From Trochalopteron elliotii (Eukaryota > Chordata > Aves > Passeriformes > Leiothrichidae): a DNA stretch of 64,000 nt. Position 1 is the first letter of the stretch. Each line of letters opens with the position of its first letter. Under the pieces are notes generated by a model, which was not told the DNA's origin, did no database searches, and saw nothing but the letters and a program-made list of their open reading frames with translations. Where the stretch lies: NCBI GenBank assembly GCA_024734555.1, contig JANPWX010000010.1, forward strand, positions 822,800-886,799, given 5' to 3'. Of the stretch, positions 48,690-60,168 are shown one piece after another. The position numbers and the translations under genes are program-made.

Positions 48690-48860
48690 TCCCAGACAGA
48701 CGGTGCAAACGGAAATGTCTTTTTTCCTCCTTTTAATGCTCTTTGCATAATGGCAAGCCCAAAAATCGTTAGTGAAAACGAGCTTATCGCAGGGCCCTTT
48801 GATAGCCCTAATCTGCTTATGCGCAGCACTTTGAGCTGCCAATCAGAGCAATGCAAACTC
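48690..48860. promoter_or_regulatory. Candidate conserved non-coding element
   Basis: The stretch packs cttttaatgc, tttgcataatgg (POU/octamer-like), cgagcttatcgc (GATA-like), ccctttgatag (TCF/LEF-like) and ccaatcagagcaatgcaaac (CCAAT and octamer-like) into about 170 bases of otherwise unremarkable intron. Enhancer function is an inference from motif density only. Confidence 0.3.
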
Positions 48861-49592
48861 CTGCTCTGTGATCACACAGGGCAGAGTCAGGATGAAAGTG
48901 ATATTGCCTGGGTCACCTCATTATTGAGCCTCTCTATTAACTGAACTACAGCTTGTTCTGGTTTCCCTTAGCACTGCAGTCCCAGAAGCTGCAGCGTCAC
49001 TTGCTCACACAACTCCGGCAAACAGCCACTTTTCCAAAATGACTCCTCCAGCTGTCTGACAGCCACAGACACACCTGGCCTCACAGGATGCCTCACCTTG
49101 CAATCAACTGTACAGACCAGGGATGGACTCCTGTGTAAGCAAGGTAGCTGGAATGGGGAGTAAAGGGATGAAAATCCAATGGTTTGGAGACAGTCACATT
49201 TAGAGCCAAATATCCATATGCCGCCTGTCCAGACAGCTTGTCTGCATGGGAGTAAATTCATAGAGATGCACAAACCCACTCAAATCAATCTCTCCAAAGC
49301 AATTTCCCAGCCTGTTTTACTCCTCCATCACTTTTTATGAATCTAGCCTTAGGGAAAGACAGTATGATCAAAGGGACAGGAAGAAACAACTTACCCCTTG
49401 GGTGCACCCACTCTGCCAAAGAGCCCTGATCCAAACCCCAGCTGACTTTCCCCATTACTCCCTTTAGCAAACTGCATGCCAGCATCCCTGCAAACCCACA
49501 AGGGCAGAAGCACTGGGCTTCTCTGTACCCAGGAGACGGAAACTGGACTGCTTTTAATTTGTCTCCAGCAGTGTTGAATGTCAGGCACTTAC

Positions 49593-49737
49593 TGGATTGG
49601 GCAGTTCTGGCTTCCACCGTGGGGGTGTAAACTCCTACCCCCAGCTCTGAGCGGGCACCCAGACGGAACTTATACAATGTATCTGGTTTGAGACCTTCCA
49701 CAGCATATGAGGAGGTTGGGTCAAACTCCACCTTTTG
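49593..49737 (-). CDS. PTPRF: PTPRF exon: FNIII domain 3, second half
   Basis: This 145-nt exon goes from phase 0 to phase 1. Its acceptor follows a T-rich tract (ttttttttggcag) and its donor is gtaagt. It encodes QKVEFDPTSSYAVEGLKPDT and then LYKFRLGARSELGVGVYTP, ending TAQSS. The LKPDTLYKFRLGARSELG stretch is the FNIII tyrosine-corner and G-strand signature, and it completes the repeat opened by the preceding exon 957 nt upstream. The final codon is split and gives T in TPSAPP after joining to the FNIII 4 exon. Together with the preceding exon it forms a phase-1 symmetric pair, so the two could be skipped together in frame. Confidence 0.97.
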
Positions 49738-50694
49738 CTGCCAAAAAAAAGAGGAAACGGATTATTTGGTGTAGTTGGAGGATACATAACCTGTATGTGC
49801 AGCCATTCTGGGCCCACAAAAAGTCACAGCCACGCTGCCAGTCCTGCAGCTCCAAACCATGGAGCTTCCTGGGTGACACACCAGGACTCAGCAAGGAAGC
49901 AGACCTCTGTCACAGCCAGGCTACACTGTCTGGTCTTCACACTGCACTCACTGGCCTGAGAGCTTTGTGGGAATGCTGGGTCCAGCTATACAAGTTCACA
50001 GAAGGGGCACAGGACACACAAGTTTGTTTTCTCCCAACAGACAGTGCATTGCCTGTGAAACACAGTAAAGTCCTCATCCTGTAGCAGTCAGGATCTCTAA
50101 AGCACTGAAACACTGCTGGAAAAGGGATTGTTTTGTTGACACCTCACCTGAAAGACACTTATTTTTGGCAGCTCCCATGCCACTGTAGTAAGAGAAGAGG
50201 GAGGGGACCATGGGACACTGTGATGCTGTCATGGCACAATTCTTGCTATGCTGTCTTGAAGCCAGCACTATCTTTGATATATTTTGAACTGGACTTCCTT
50301 TAGGGAGCTGCAGTAAATGTGGAAAGGCTCTCTCTAGGCCACCTTCAATCTGCTTTTTACATCTAACCAGTCCTGGGGCCAGAGACACATGTTGGAGGCC
50401 ATTTCAGACCTGCCCAGAAGTGCTACTGTTCACAGGCACCAGCAGTAAGTGTGCCTCAGGGATATTGTCATGGCATTCTGAGCCTTTCCAGTCCCAAACC
50501 AGCCACTACTTTGCTGGCATCAAAAAGCCCTGTTGAAGTCACACAGAAACTGGAAGGCCACGTTCCTATTGCACGCCACTGAGGCAGAAGAAACAAAGAA
50601 ACAGTTCTGTTACCACCCTGGCTCAAGCACACACCCTTCCCAAGCTGATAAACGGCCATGTTCAGCCCCAAGAGCTGCCAGGCAGGATCCTCAC
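49738..50694 (-). other. Intron splitting FNIII domain 3
   Basis: This 957-nt intron has an eight-base T tract (minus strand) near its 3' splice site. Nothing else was seen. Confidence 0.85.
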
Positions 50695-50828
50695 CTGAGT
50701 GCCATCCTCCCCTTCCCAGTACAGCAGCTCATATTTAGTAATGCGTTCCTGAGAGGCAGGCAGCCATGTCAACAGGATGCGGGTATCAGACTCTGCTTCT
50801 GCCTGGAAGTCAGCTGGCTGGGCAGGAA
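50695..50828 (-). CDS. PTPRF: PTPRF exon: FNIII domain 3, first half
   Basis: This 134-nt exon goes from phase 1 to phase 0, with acceptor ttgttccccag and donor gtgagg. It gives VPAQPADFQAEAESDTRI, then LLTWLP, then ERITKYELLYWEGEDGTQ. It contains the strand-B tryptophan and the strand-C YELLYW motif of an FNIII fold, and the fold is completed by the next exon. The short intron to its 5' side (556 nt) separates it from the FNIII 1-2 exon. Human LAR has WLLPPQERIIMYELVYW at this place (from memory), so the core is kept while the loops differ. Its ends are in different phases, so it cannot be skipped alone without a frameshift. Confidence 0.96.
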
Positions 50829-51384
50829 CTGGGGAACAAACACAAGGTTAGTGCCAGAGAAGGTGAGAAGAGTTGCATGACTCAGCGTTTCACCTCGTGA
50901 GGATCCTCTTTCATTTCTGCCAGAACATCCCTTCTCCCCTGCACTGTGCTCTTATAACATCCCAGGCCACAGGCAAGCACCTCTGTCACTCAGGTGGATG
51001 ACTGTGGGAATCATGTCAGTCCCTTCCAGACCCTGACTGCATCCCAGATCCTTCCTTCCACATGTATACTCAGACCCCAGAAGGGTCCAGCAGTTACACA
51101 GGCGCCGACACCCATGTCCAGGACTTTGTGTCACACTTTTAGCCTCTGTATCTCAGACAAAACTGTGGGCTGTTACTTGTACAGAGATTGATACCAGCTC
51201 CCCAGGACAATCTGCCAGCTTAAACCCGATGGCTGTGGGGTGGGAATGTCTCCCCATCCTCTCTGACATGCAATCATTTGAGCACCAAAGTGCAGTTGTG
51301 ATGCCTGGTGCAGGTCAGGCACTCAGCTGGAGCTGCACACGGCAGGGATGGCCATGGAGCCAGGCTGCCTCACTCCATACGTAC
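50829..51384 (-). other. Intron between FNIII 1-2 and FNIII 3 exons
   Basis: This is a 556-nt intron, the shortest in the window. No repeat or motif of note was seen. Confidence 0.85.
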
Positions 51385-51966
51385 CCCCTTGCTGTGTTTT
51401 GACCTGGATGATGTCCGAGGGGGGCCCGTCGCCCACGGAAGTGAAGGCCAGGACACGGATGCTGTAGGTGGTGCCTGTGATGAGGCTGCCCACGGTGGTG
51501 AGGTGGCTGTCATCAGTGTTGTGTTTCTGCCACATGCTCAGAGGCAGGTGCGGGTCGGTGGTGTAGTACACGCGGTACCCTCGGATCTGTCCATTGGGCT
51601 CCTCTGGCTGCTCCCACTGGACCAGCATGGTGCTGGCGCTCAGCATCCGTGCCTGGACTTTGAGGGGGGGACTTGAAGGAGCTTGCTCTCCTGTCCGGGC
51701 CTCGACCAGGTCACTGGGGGGACCCCTGCCGATGTTGTTGACTGCGATGACCCGGAACTCGTACTCTGAGAAGGGGCTGAGCCCACCTATGCTGTAGCGG
51801 GTGGTTGCCACACCATCCACCTCCTGGAACTGGCCCTCCAGGGATTTGGGCTTGTACTGGATGACGTAATATGAAATGGGGTCAGAGTTGCCTGAGTCCC
51901 AGGTGAGGGTCACGCTGGTAGCTGTCGTTTCAGTCACTAATGGCTCTGTTGGAGGTTTTGGCAGTG
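51385..51966 (-). CDS. PTPRF: PTPRF exon: FNIII domains 1 and 2
   Basis: This 582-nt exon is phase 1 on both sides, with acceptor ccaattgcag and donor gtacgt. It encodes 194 residues from ALPKPP to IQVKTQQG. Two complete fibronectin type III repeats sit on one exon. The first contains [10 protein letters not shown] and [16 protein letters not shown], and the second, after EQAPSSPP, contains [20 protein letters not shown] and [13 protein letters not shown]. The tryptophan of strand B and the tyrosine of strand F are present in both. In LAR these two repeats are the known docking site for the postsynaptic adhesion protein NGL-3 (LRRC4B). The single-exon pair of repeats is typical of LAR-family genes. 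The peptide ends in a split valine codon completed by the next exon. Confidence 0.98.
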
Positions 51967-54686
51967 CTGCAATTGGAAGGCAGAGAGGTGTGATTTAAAT
52001 AATTCAGTCAGCTCAAACCTTGCAATGTGCACAGGGATAAAAATGGAGCTGCCACCTCCCATTAACATTCTTCTTTAAAAGGCAGAAATCATTTCATACT
52101 CTATAACATGCATTTTTATATTACCATATATTGCTTGAAGTGGTTCTTAATGGAAGGATAAACAGAGCAATCATGTTATTAGATGTGCTTGACGCACTTA
52201 CCATCAGCAGGCTAAATAAAAGTAATTCAACAGGGATGCAGGAATGTTTCTGTCATGGGGTTCACCCAGCAGTGGGAAGGTGCTTGCTGGGTTGGGCTGG
52301 GCTGGCCCCAGAAGCCAGGTGCACAGCTGATTTACAAAGGGATACAGTAAAGCAATCAGAGCACCAAAGCAATTTGGAGTTATGCTCTTGCTTCCAGAGA
52401 AGCAGTATCTTAGGCCATAGGGAGTTCATGGACAATGCTGTTAGAAGGGTTGATGGGGCAATGCTTTTTAAGTATTATAGTACATGCAGGAAAGATACAG
52501 CCAGAGAAATTACCAACTTTCATATCCACTATTTCACCGGGTGGTGTGTCAAACTGCAACCAGACAATAAACTGTTACACAAGAACTCTGACAATGACAC
52601 CTCTGAAGTGTCAATGAGAACGCAACTACTGCAAGCAAACATTTCCAGATTTGCCATTTTACCACAAGAACCAAGATAAAGAATGAGTGTGTGTGAGAGA
52701 GATTTGCAGAGTACACAAATACTTTAGTACAATGACTGAATTAAAATCTACAGTAAGTTTAAACCTCCTACAAACCACTCTAAAGTCATTAGTGACTTGT
52801 AATGCAGCCATGCTTGACAAGGAGCTAAGGAAAATGCTCAACCCAAATTAGGATCCTCAAGAATTTCATTCTTTGGCAAAGCCATCAGGCTTCTAGTTTC
52901 CACATGGTTCAGCTGAGGAAGGCAAGCAGGGCATTCCTGCTCTAAGTACCAGAGAGAATGCCTTCTCCAGTGCTACTGCAACATGAATACTGAAAAAATC
53001 ATCAGGAGCTGAACTGGCATGGGAGGGGAGAGCACACAACCCACAGCAAGACACGCCATCACTACCCATGGAAGACTCAGGGAGGGCAATCCAACCTGTA
53101 CAACAGTATGGCCTGAAGAAACGTATTTCCTACAGCATCCTAGAAACTGGCAGCCTTCCTCAGGCTTTCAAGGACAGATGAAACTCCTTTTCTTTTGAAG
53201 AGCCATAAGTTTGACTCTTAACAGCTGTTGGGTGTGCAGCCTCCATGTGAGCAAGGGCAGGTCTGGTACTTTCAATGCACCTAAGTGCAATCAGTTCTGT
53301 GTAATCTTGTTTCTACTGTCTGAGCTGAAAATGGTCTGTTTGCCAGCAAGCACAGGAGAAGCAACACTGGGTGAAGGAGTTTGGGACAGAGGCAGTAAGA
53401 TATCCAGAGTAAAGGTGTAGAAAAAGCAGATGAGGACACAGGGAGGAAGGTGAAGGGCTAAAGGAGCTGAGCAGATTGCTCCCTGTCCAGGGGCATGACA
53501 TCAACCAGTGAGGGAACGAGGCAAAGGCATTCCAGCTACAAAGAGGTAAATGCTGGGAACCAACAGTGCAGTTCCCACCTCTTCCCTCAAAGACCAAGCC
53601 ACCATCCCATCATGGCCCTTTTTTCCATATACTCTTGTGTATCTACTATAGCAAGGCAACCACTGTGCTCTGTATGAAAAGAGAGGCTGGAAAAGGTACT
53701 GATGAGCAGATGTTGTGCGTAAAGGGAGCTGGGTGTGGCTAAGGTTAAAAGCATCCTCTGACTAACCAAGAGAATTTGCTGCTATCTCCAGGTCAGAGAG
53801 GGCTAACACTCAATTCTATGATTTGTTCAAGCAGGAACTCTGTGCTAAAGGTGGCCTTAGTGCAGGAAGGGGCCTGCAAGAACAGACAGACTCAAAGATG
53901 ACGTAACTGTGGTAATCTGAGCTACAAATCAACTGCAAGCAGAGAAGGAAAGGGATACTGTGACTCCCAGATGGGAAAGGCAGGACACCTTCAGCCTTCT
54001 GTTAGTGGGTGGGCTACCCTATGGTCAGCAAAGGGCAGCAATATCCTCTTTGGGGCACAGCTACTTGTGCAATGTCAGCAGAAAGTACAGCTGAAGGATA
54101 GCAACACAAGACAAGGAAAGGGAAAGAGGCAGAGCAGTAAGAGAAGAAATTTATAGAGGATTATGTAACAAATTTCAAATGAACACATATAGCTCCTCCC
54201 TGCAGGGAGGGAGGATGCTCATTTTGTTGAGGCTGATGGACACTTCACATTGCTGGGATTAACCTTCTTGTCTCACCCTTACAGCAAGAGGACATCTATG
54301 CAAACAGCCCTCTGACTGCAGACATCCACAGACCCTGCCCCAAGACAGCCCACGGCCCACCACTGTGCTGAGCTGATCCTGCTGATGCATGGAACAAGCC
54401 AGACATTGCTGAAATAAACACTGACTCAGTGAGGTTCTCTCATGGCATAACAAGGACCTGGCCTGACACAAGCTTGTCTACTATGCCACTTGCAGGGAGA
54501 GATAAAATGACCTTTAGAGCAAATATCATCATACTGTGAGCAGGAAAAAACAAAGTTGTGGGTTTGGGAACCTCCTTTGAAAGCTGGAAAAGTCACAGAA
54601 GAGAGAAGTCAATGGGCTGCAGCCAAGAAACTTTGGCAAAGGGCTACATTGTTGAAATCCAAGCACTGCAAGTAATAATTCCTTAC
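51967..54686 (-). other. Intron between Ig3 and FNIII 1-2 exons
   Basis: This is a 2.7 kb intron. The plus-strand open frame at 52131-52679 has no protein-like features. A short tg/ga repeat lies near 52683-52700. Nothing else was recognised. Confidence 0.8.
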
Positions 54687-54956
54687 CTTTGACAGTGATC
54701 TGGGCTGTGGCTTCGATCATGCCAAGGGAAGAGATGGCCACGCAGGTATAGTTGGCAGACTGCATGATGTTATTCAGCTCCAGGACATTCCTACCGACGG
54801 GCATCTCATCTTCTTTGGTCAGTTCCTCCACACCAGCCATCCACTTCACGTAGGGCATTGGAGCACCTACTGCCACGCACGTGAGGTTCACGCTCCCCCC
54901 AGGCATCACCTCGTGGTTGCTCGGAGGGATAGAGAATCGAGGAGCAACACGCCGCA
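54687..54956 (-). CDS. PTPRF: PTPRF exon: third Ig-like domain
   Basis: This 270-nt exon (phase 1 to phase 1) has acceptor ttgtttcag and donor gtaagg. It encodes [11 protein letters not shown] through EATAQITVK, about 89 residues. The Ig intradomain cysteines are visible in NLTCVAVG and NYTCVAIS, with the core tryptophan in YVKWMAG between them. Two N-glycosylation sequons overlap the cysteine strands (N-L-T, N-Y-T). In LAR-family receptors the three N-terminal Ig domains carry the ligand-binding surface, and the Ig2-Ig3 linker just upstream is set by mini-exon splicing. The exon is symmetric, but skipping it would remove the entire domain. Agreement with vertebrate LAR is nearly residue for residue, with a few substitutions (for example NNIMQ where human has SNVVR, from memory). 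This is the first main exon inside the window. Confidence 0.97.
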
Positions 54957-57900
54957 CTGAAACAAGGAGGACACAGCTAGTAGGGTCACAGAACCAGCAG
55001 ACAGTACTGCAGGGGTACATGAGGGGCAGTCGACATTTTTGCCTGTCTATCCCTCAGGACAGATAAAATGAAGTGCAAAAGCTGTTCACTACTTTGCCAA
55101 ATTGCACACACTTTGCTCTCCTTCCTTAGCCACTGGCATCTTATTTGCAGAACTCATTAAGAGATGGCTCAATCCATTCCCTTCCAAACACAGCCTTTTG
55201 AAATCATATTACTAACATGAAACATTTCTCCATTTAAATTACATCCTTCTAATTAGAGAGCATGCACAAATGCCAGTCACACACTTTGCGCAGGGCCCAC
55301 TGAAGCTCTGCAAAATGGAATCACCTGCTCAATTTATTAGCTCTGGAGCAAAGCAGCCCGTTCCTAAACCTCACAGGGTTTGGACAGGGGCAGCAGAAGG
55401 GTTGCTTTTCGAATTAGCACACGTGTGCTGCTAAATAAAATATAATTCCTTTCAAAATGTAACTCAGGTTCTACCTTGGCTCAGAAAAAATAGTCACCCA
55501 AGCTGCATGACATTGTCAAGGCCTGAAGAGATCACCTTGCTGGGCAGGAGAGAACTAATCCTGACAGATGTGAGATCATATCCATTTTGACAGAAGAGAG
55601 CTGGGCTGGCAGAACCTTTCCCACCTTCGTGGCAGCTCTTTGGGAGATGTATTCCTCCTTATTGCATTGCACAGCTTCTCTTCATATCAATCCCTTGCTG
55701 GGTATTTCATTCAAGACTTATTTGTAAGCAACTCTCAGCTACAATAAAACTCTAAAGCTGCCTGCCATATGCATTCCCGTCAGGAAAATGACACTGAGAA
55801 ATGAGGTCCCTTCTTCAGGGTTAGTGTTATGGGCCTATTTAAGCAAGGGTAGAGAAACAACTGTGCTCAGTAAATCTTTGTCTCCTCTGGGCAAGCTCAT
55901 TTTAGTCTGTAGTTAAAAAGGGAAACTGCTTGAACGTGTCTTGCCCAGCAGCTCTGCTCCCCTCTAGCCTCCTCCACTGAAAAGGCAGCCCCCGAGCAGT
56001 GGCTGGGGTCACGACTGACCGGCTCTGAGGAGCCTTTCCCTGCCAATTATGCTCCTCCATCAGTGCACTGGGCTGGTGGGGCAGCGACTGCTGCAGCTCT
56101 GGGGACAGGTGGGAATGGGGCAGGAGCCGGAGCAGGGCACAGCTGGCCCCAAGGGCCATGGGGGCCTGGGGACTCGCAGCTCTGCTGGCCTGGCTCCTGC
56201 CACCGTGGCATCTCCGCAGACAGTAAAGCTGCTGACAGCCCCGTGAGCCGCAGAGGTGTCAGCTCCGCTTGCCAAGCTCTACCCAAATCAAATTTCACTA
56301 GTGCTCTCTTTGATGATTCATCCCCAAACCATCAGGATTGCAGAAATATACTGAACACAGAAGCCCCCACACTTGCATGTACAACAGAGCTAAAAATTAG
56401 ACAATACTGTCAACATCGTGTGTGTACTACACATCGTCTCAGTGACAAAACAGGGCTCATTAGCTCCTTACCAGCCAGGGTAAGGATAACTTAAGGATAA
56501 CTTTTTGGTTTTTTTTTTGAGAATATAAATCCAAAGTCTTGCTGGATGCTTCTTTTAATCAATTATTAAATCTGAAATCAATACCTACATGAGCAATCAC
56601 CAGTGAAGTGTTACCTGACGATAGGGCAGTGCTCCCCAAATGAGACAGAACTGAAAGTGTACTCAAATGCTATGCAGTCATGAGAATACAGACTTAACCT
56701 GATGGACATGGCAATGGTTTAACATGATGGCATGTATTTCCAACCAAAGCATCCCAGCACCATTCATTAAGAGTCAGGTTTATTTTCCAATGAACATGAC
56801 GTCGAATTATTCCAGGTAGAAGCTGTTACAATTCTGTCTCGGTCAAAAGAGCAAACCCACCCACCCAAGCTGTATAAAAACAGAAAAAAAGGGCAAACTT
56901 TGAGGATAATGCCATAGGTGTGCACAGAGCACTCACATACATGCACAAGGCAAACAGGTTGGCAGGCACTGGAGGCCACTACAGAGTCAGACAGACGGTG
57001 GAAGGGCAGGAAAGGGAGAGGGAAGGCACACAAATACTCACATACGGGGACCTGGGAAAATAACACACTAGACGACACAAGGCCATGCAGAAAGATCAGA
57101 GCCCAGCATGCACAAACAGATTTTAACTTCCAGCCCTGTGAGACCAGAGGCAGCACAGCCTGCCACTGACTCCCCTGCACCCCACACTGTGTGCTCATGT
57201 CAAGCACCAGCTTTCAGTGTGCTCCTGGGGCTGTGGGAGTCCTGTTGGTGCCACGTCACCCTGGATGTGTCCTGCAGAGGCAGGACCTGTGCTGTCTCTC
57301 CCAAGGGATGTCAGCAGCTGGCCATGGCTTGCTCCCCTGCCGGGAGGGGACAGGCACTTCACTGAGGCTGGGGGCCCTGCAGCAGTGCTCTGCAGGGTGA
57401 TGGGAAGTCACTCTCCCCTGTGCCACACACATGGGAGCAGCAGAGGTGGTGGGCTCCTGTGCCTAGAAAAGGGATGAATGGCAAGGAAAACTGTCCTGTG
57501 GATCCAACAGTACAAGACCCCCTCACCAGCCTCGGCACGGGCTGTGCCTCCCCCACACCGCAGCCTGCAGGTGCCAGGAAATTGTGTGGAGCCTCAGCTC
57601 TCCAGCCTGGCAACAGATGAGTGGTTAAACAGGCACTTCTGTGGTGCATTTCTGCAACCCAGAACGGCTGAGCCATCTTCCCCTCATTTGCACACCAGGA
57701 GAGCTGCTGAGCTGGGCTCGCTGCTCCGCACCAGAGAGCAGCAGTGCCCACGGCACCCAGCTGCTAAAAATGGATGCCCTGTGTAGGGGTCAGCTCTCTA
57801 CATGGGAGGTGGGAGGAGGTCAGGGCAGTGCCTTCGGTAAAAGATCTGGCCCAGACAACGCTCTGTCAGGAGTATGTGCAAAGGAAGGGACGGGCTCCAT

Positions 57901-58530
57901 CAGCCTCCCATCCTCTTGGGGGATAATTGGCAGCTTCTTGTCCCAGTCAGTATGGAGGGAGAAGGGGAGATGCTGTCAGTTAGCATTAGCAAGAGCTGGC
58001 ACAGCTCTCACAGCAGCTTGCAGAGCACCATCAACACATTCCTCAGGCTCAAGCCAGCAATTTAAGTTGCTTGCTTTTCTAGCGTAAGAGTCTGGCAGTA
58101 ATTTAAATCAGTGTAAATCCTCAAAAAGCAGCATTCTTAGAATTTCTGTCCAATTTACAAGTCAAATCACATGGGTTAACACAGTCCATGATTCTACCTT
58201 AAGTGCTCCAGAAAATTCTGGTTTTTGCAGCAATGAAATTTCCCTTTTAATTACAATTTTCTTGACTAGAATTTGCAATATTTTTTTTAATCCTCTTTTT
58301 TGGATAAGGATCAGAAGAAGGTGGTTTGGAGGTTTTGCAAGAACAGCACAGGGAAAACTGCTGTGAATATTAAAACTATTTCAATGGACAATACTATAAT
58401 TCTGGGGTTTAGTTAAACCTGCAGACTGTCAAAAATGAGATTAATTATAACGCATCCCAAGAACAGGCATTGTAAGGGCTCTGTGCTAGTCCACTATTCT
58501 GCCTATCTCCCCAGTGAGAGCATTCCTTAG

Positions 58531-58545
58531 GAAGTGAAGTGAAGT
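58531..58545. repeat. Tandem pentamer gaagt x3
   Basis: Three exact copies of gaagt are followed by two near copies of gagcagt. It is a minor simple repeat in the intron. Confidence 0.7.
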
Positions 58546-60055
58546 GAAACTCGGAGCAGTGAGCAGTGAGTGCAGAGCAACCTGAGCCCATGCCCTGGAT
58601 CTCACAGGACCAGGAGAAAAGACAGTGTGGAGTCTGGTTTCCCACTCGCAGGGGGGACTGCTGGGGGGGAAGGAGGGGAGCAAGCAATACTAGAGCCACA
58701 AAGGTTGAGAAATGTTAATAATTCAGCATGCACTAACATGCACATTCCTTGCCTTGAGAGCAAAGAGCTTCAATCGATTGCCTGGCTCCTTTCAGCACAG
58801 GAGTGGCTGTTTCCACATATCTCAGGTTCCCTCTGAGGGTGAAGCTACCTCTTTGGAGAACCAGGGACTCCCTCCTTCCTGCTGCTGTCTGCAAAAGCTG
58901 TAGGCTCTAAGCTCAGGGCTCTCAGGCTGGTTAGTCCCTCTCATGTGCTGTGACACTGCTGGCATCCAGTGAGGCTCTGCTAGAAACACAACAGTGCCAG
59001 GAGGACTGCCCAGGCTTCCAAAGTCATGCAGCGCTGCTAGGGAAGGGGAAACCAAATTTCCAAATTTTCCTGCTGGCTGCCTTGGCCAAAGTACAGCTTA
59101 GCAGATGACAATGCCAACACCCCTCCCTCTGGTTTGCAGAGAACCAGGCACCTCTACTTGCCTGCTCCTGCTTAAGGGTTTCTTTTGAAGAATGCCTACC
59201 CGGCATCTAATTCTGGGCCTCATCTTTACCCTTCCTGGCACCCTGTGGCAGACTCACTGGGTGCTGCCCCATGGTGATGGAAAGCTGTGCTTGCGCTCTG
59301 CACACTTCTCTGCTCTTCTCTAAAGCAATTCCAGCTGCTCAGGTCCTGCACCATTGTCCTGCTATCCTCTCCTCTTTGCTTGTTCTCTACACGAGGGAAC
59401 AACAGCCTGAAGTTCCTTCTGCTCTGAAGGAGAACCAGGAATGCCTGGTCTGCTGCTCCTCACTTGTCCCAGCACAGACAAGGCAAGGTCAGGGGGCTCT
59501 GCTCTAACCTCCCTGGGATGAGCAGCAGTGTGTGATGCAGGGGCACATCTCTGAGAGTGTGAGACTGTCCAGCTTCATTACTTGAGCCAGGCAAGCTGCA
59601 GGATCCCTGGTGCACAGGGTGTGCTCTTGCCCTCGCCAGGCTAGTAACCTGCCAAAACTCCTACCTTCCTCAGGAACCACCTCCTCCAAGTTAGGAAGGA
59701 GTGAATTTAGGAGTTATCCTCAAATATGATCATTGGTCTGCATGGTTTACTCATGTGTAGACACCTTTCATCTCTCCTCAGTGCTATTGCTTTACAGAAG
59801 GACTTCAAACAGAAAGGCAGTTGCTGAAGTCTCACAACCTATTGACAGAACCAACAGAAGGAGAGGAAAAATTGGAACCAGAAAAAATGCATTTACAGTC
59901 TAATCTTGTGCTCAAACAATGCTGTACTATTTATGCTCCCAATGTATCCTTGAGTGCTGACATTTTATAGACAATTTCCAAAACAGGGCCTTGCCATTTT
60001 TGGATTATATTTCAGCTATAACTTTTAGGTCTAATTATTTGTGCTGACAACCACA

Positions 60056-60063
60056 TATAAAAG
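60056..60063 (+). promoter_or_regulatory. TATA-like sequence tataaaag
   Basis: This is a canonical TATA octamer on the plus strand, antisense to PTPRF, inside an AT-rich block. There is no CpG cluster, open frame or splice donor nearby. It could be chance in AT-rich DNA. Confidence 0.15.
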
Positions 60064-60150
60064 AGGATATATCATTACAGTGGTGCAGCACTGGAGACGC
60101 ATCAGCATTCAGCATACTGACATACTAATAGCAAAGTAAGGGAGAGCAAG

Positions 60151-60168
60151 ATTGTGGAGCTCCACAAT
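60151..60168. repeat. 18-bp perfect palindrome
   Basis: The sequence attgtggagctccacaat equals its own reverse complement and has no spacer. It is followed directly by ttgcattcgc. It could be a dimeric protein-binding site. Confidence 0.75.

Larger units (their letters stand above)
44472..49592 (-). other. Intron between FNIII 3 and FNIII 4 exons
   Basis: This 5.1 kb intron contains a degenerate CR1-like tract (about 47600-47990) and an AT-rich block with octamer-, TCF- and GATA-like motifs (48690-48860). No exon was seen. Confidence 0.75.

Noticed and set aside
52131..52679. 182-codon plus-strand open frame
   Set aside because: No domain, signal peptide or family resemblance. It lies in AT-rich intron and is probably chance.
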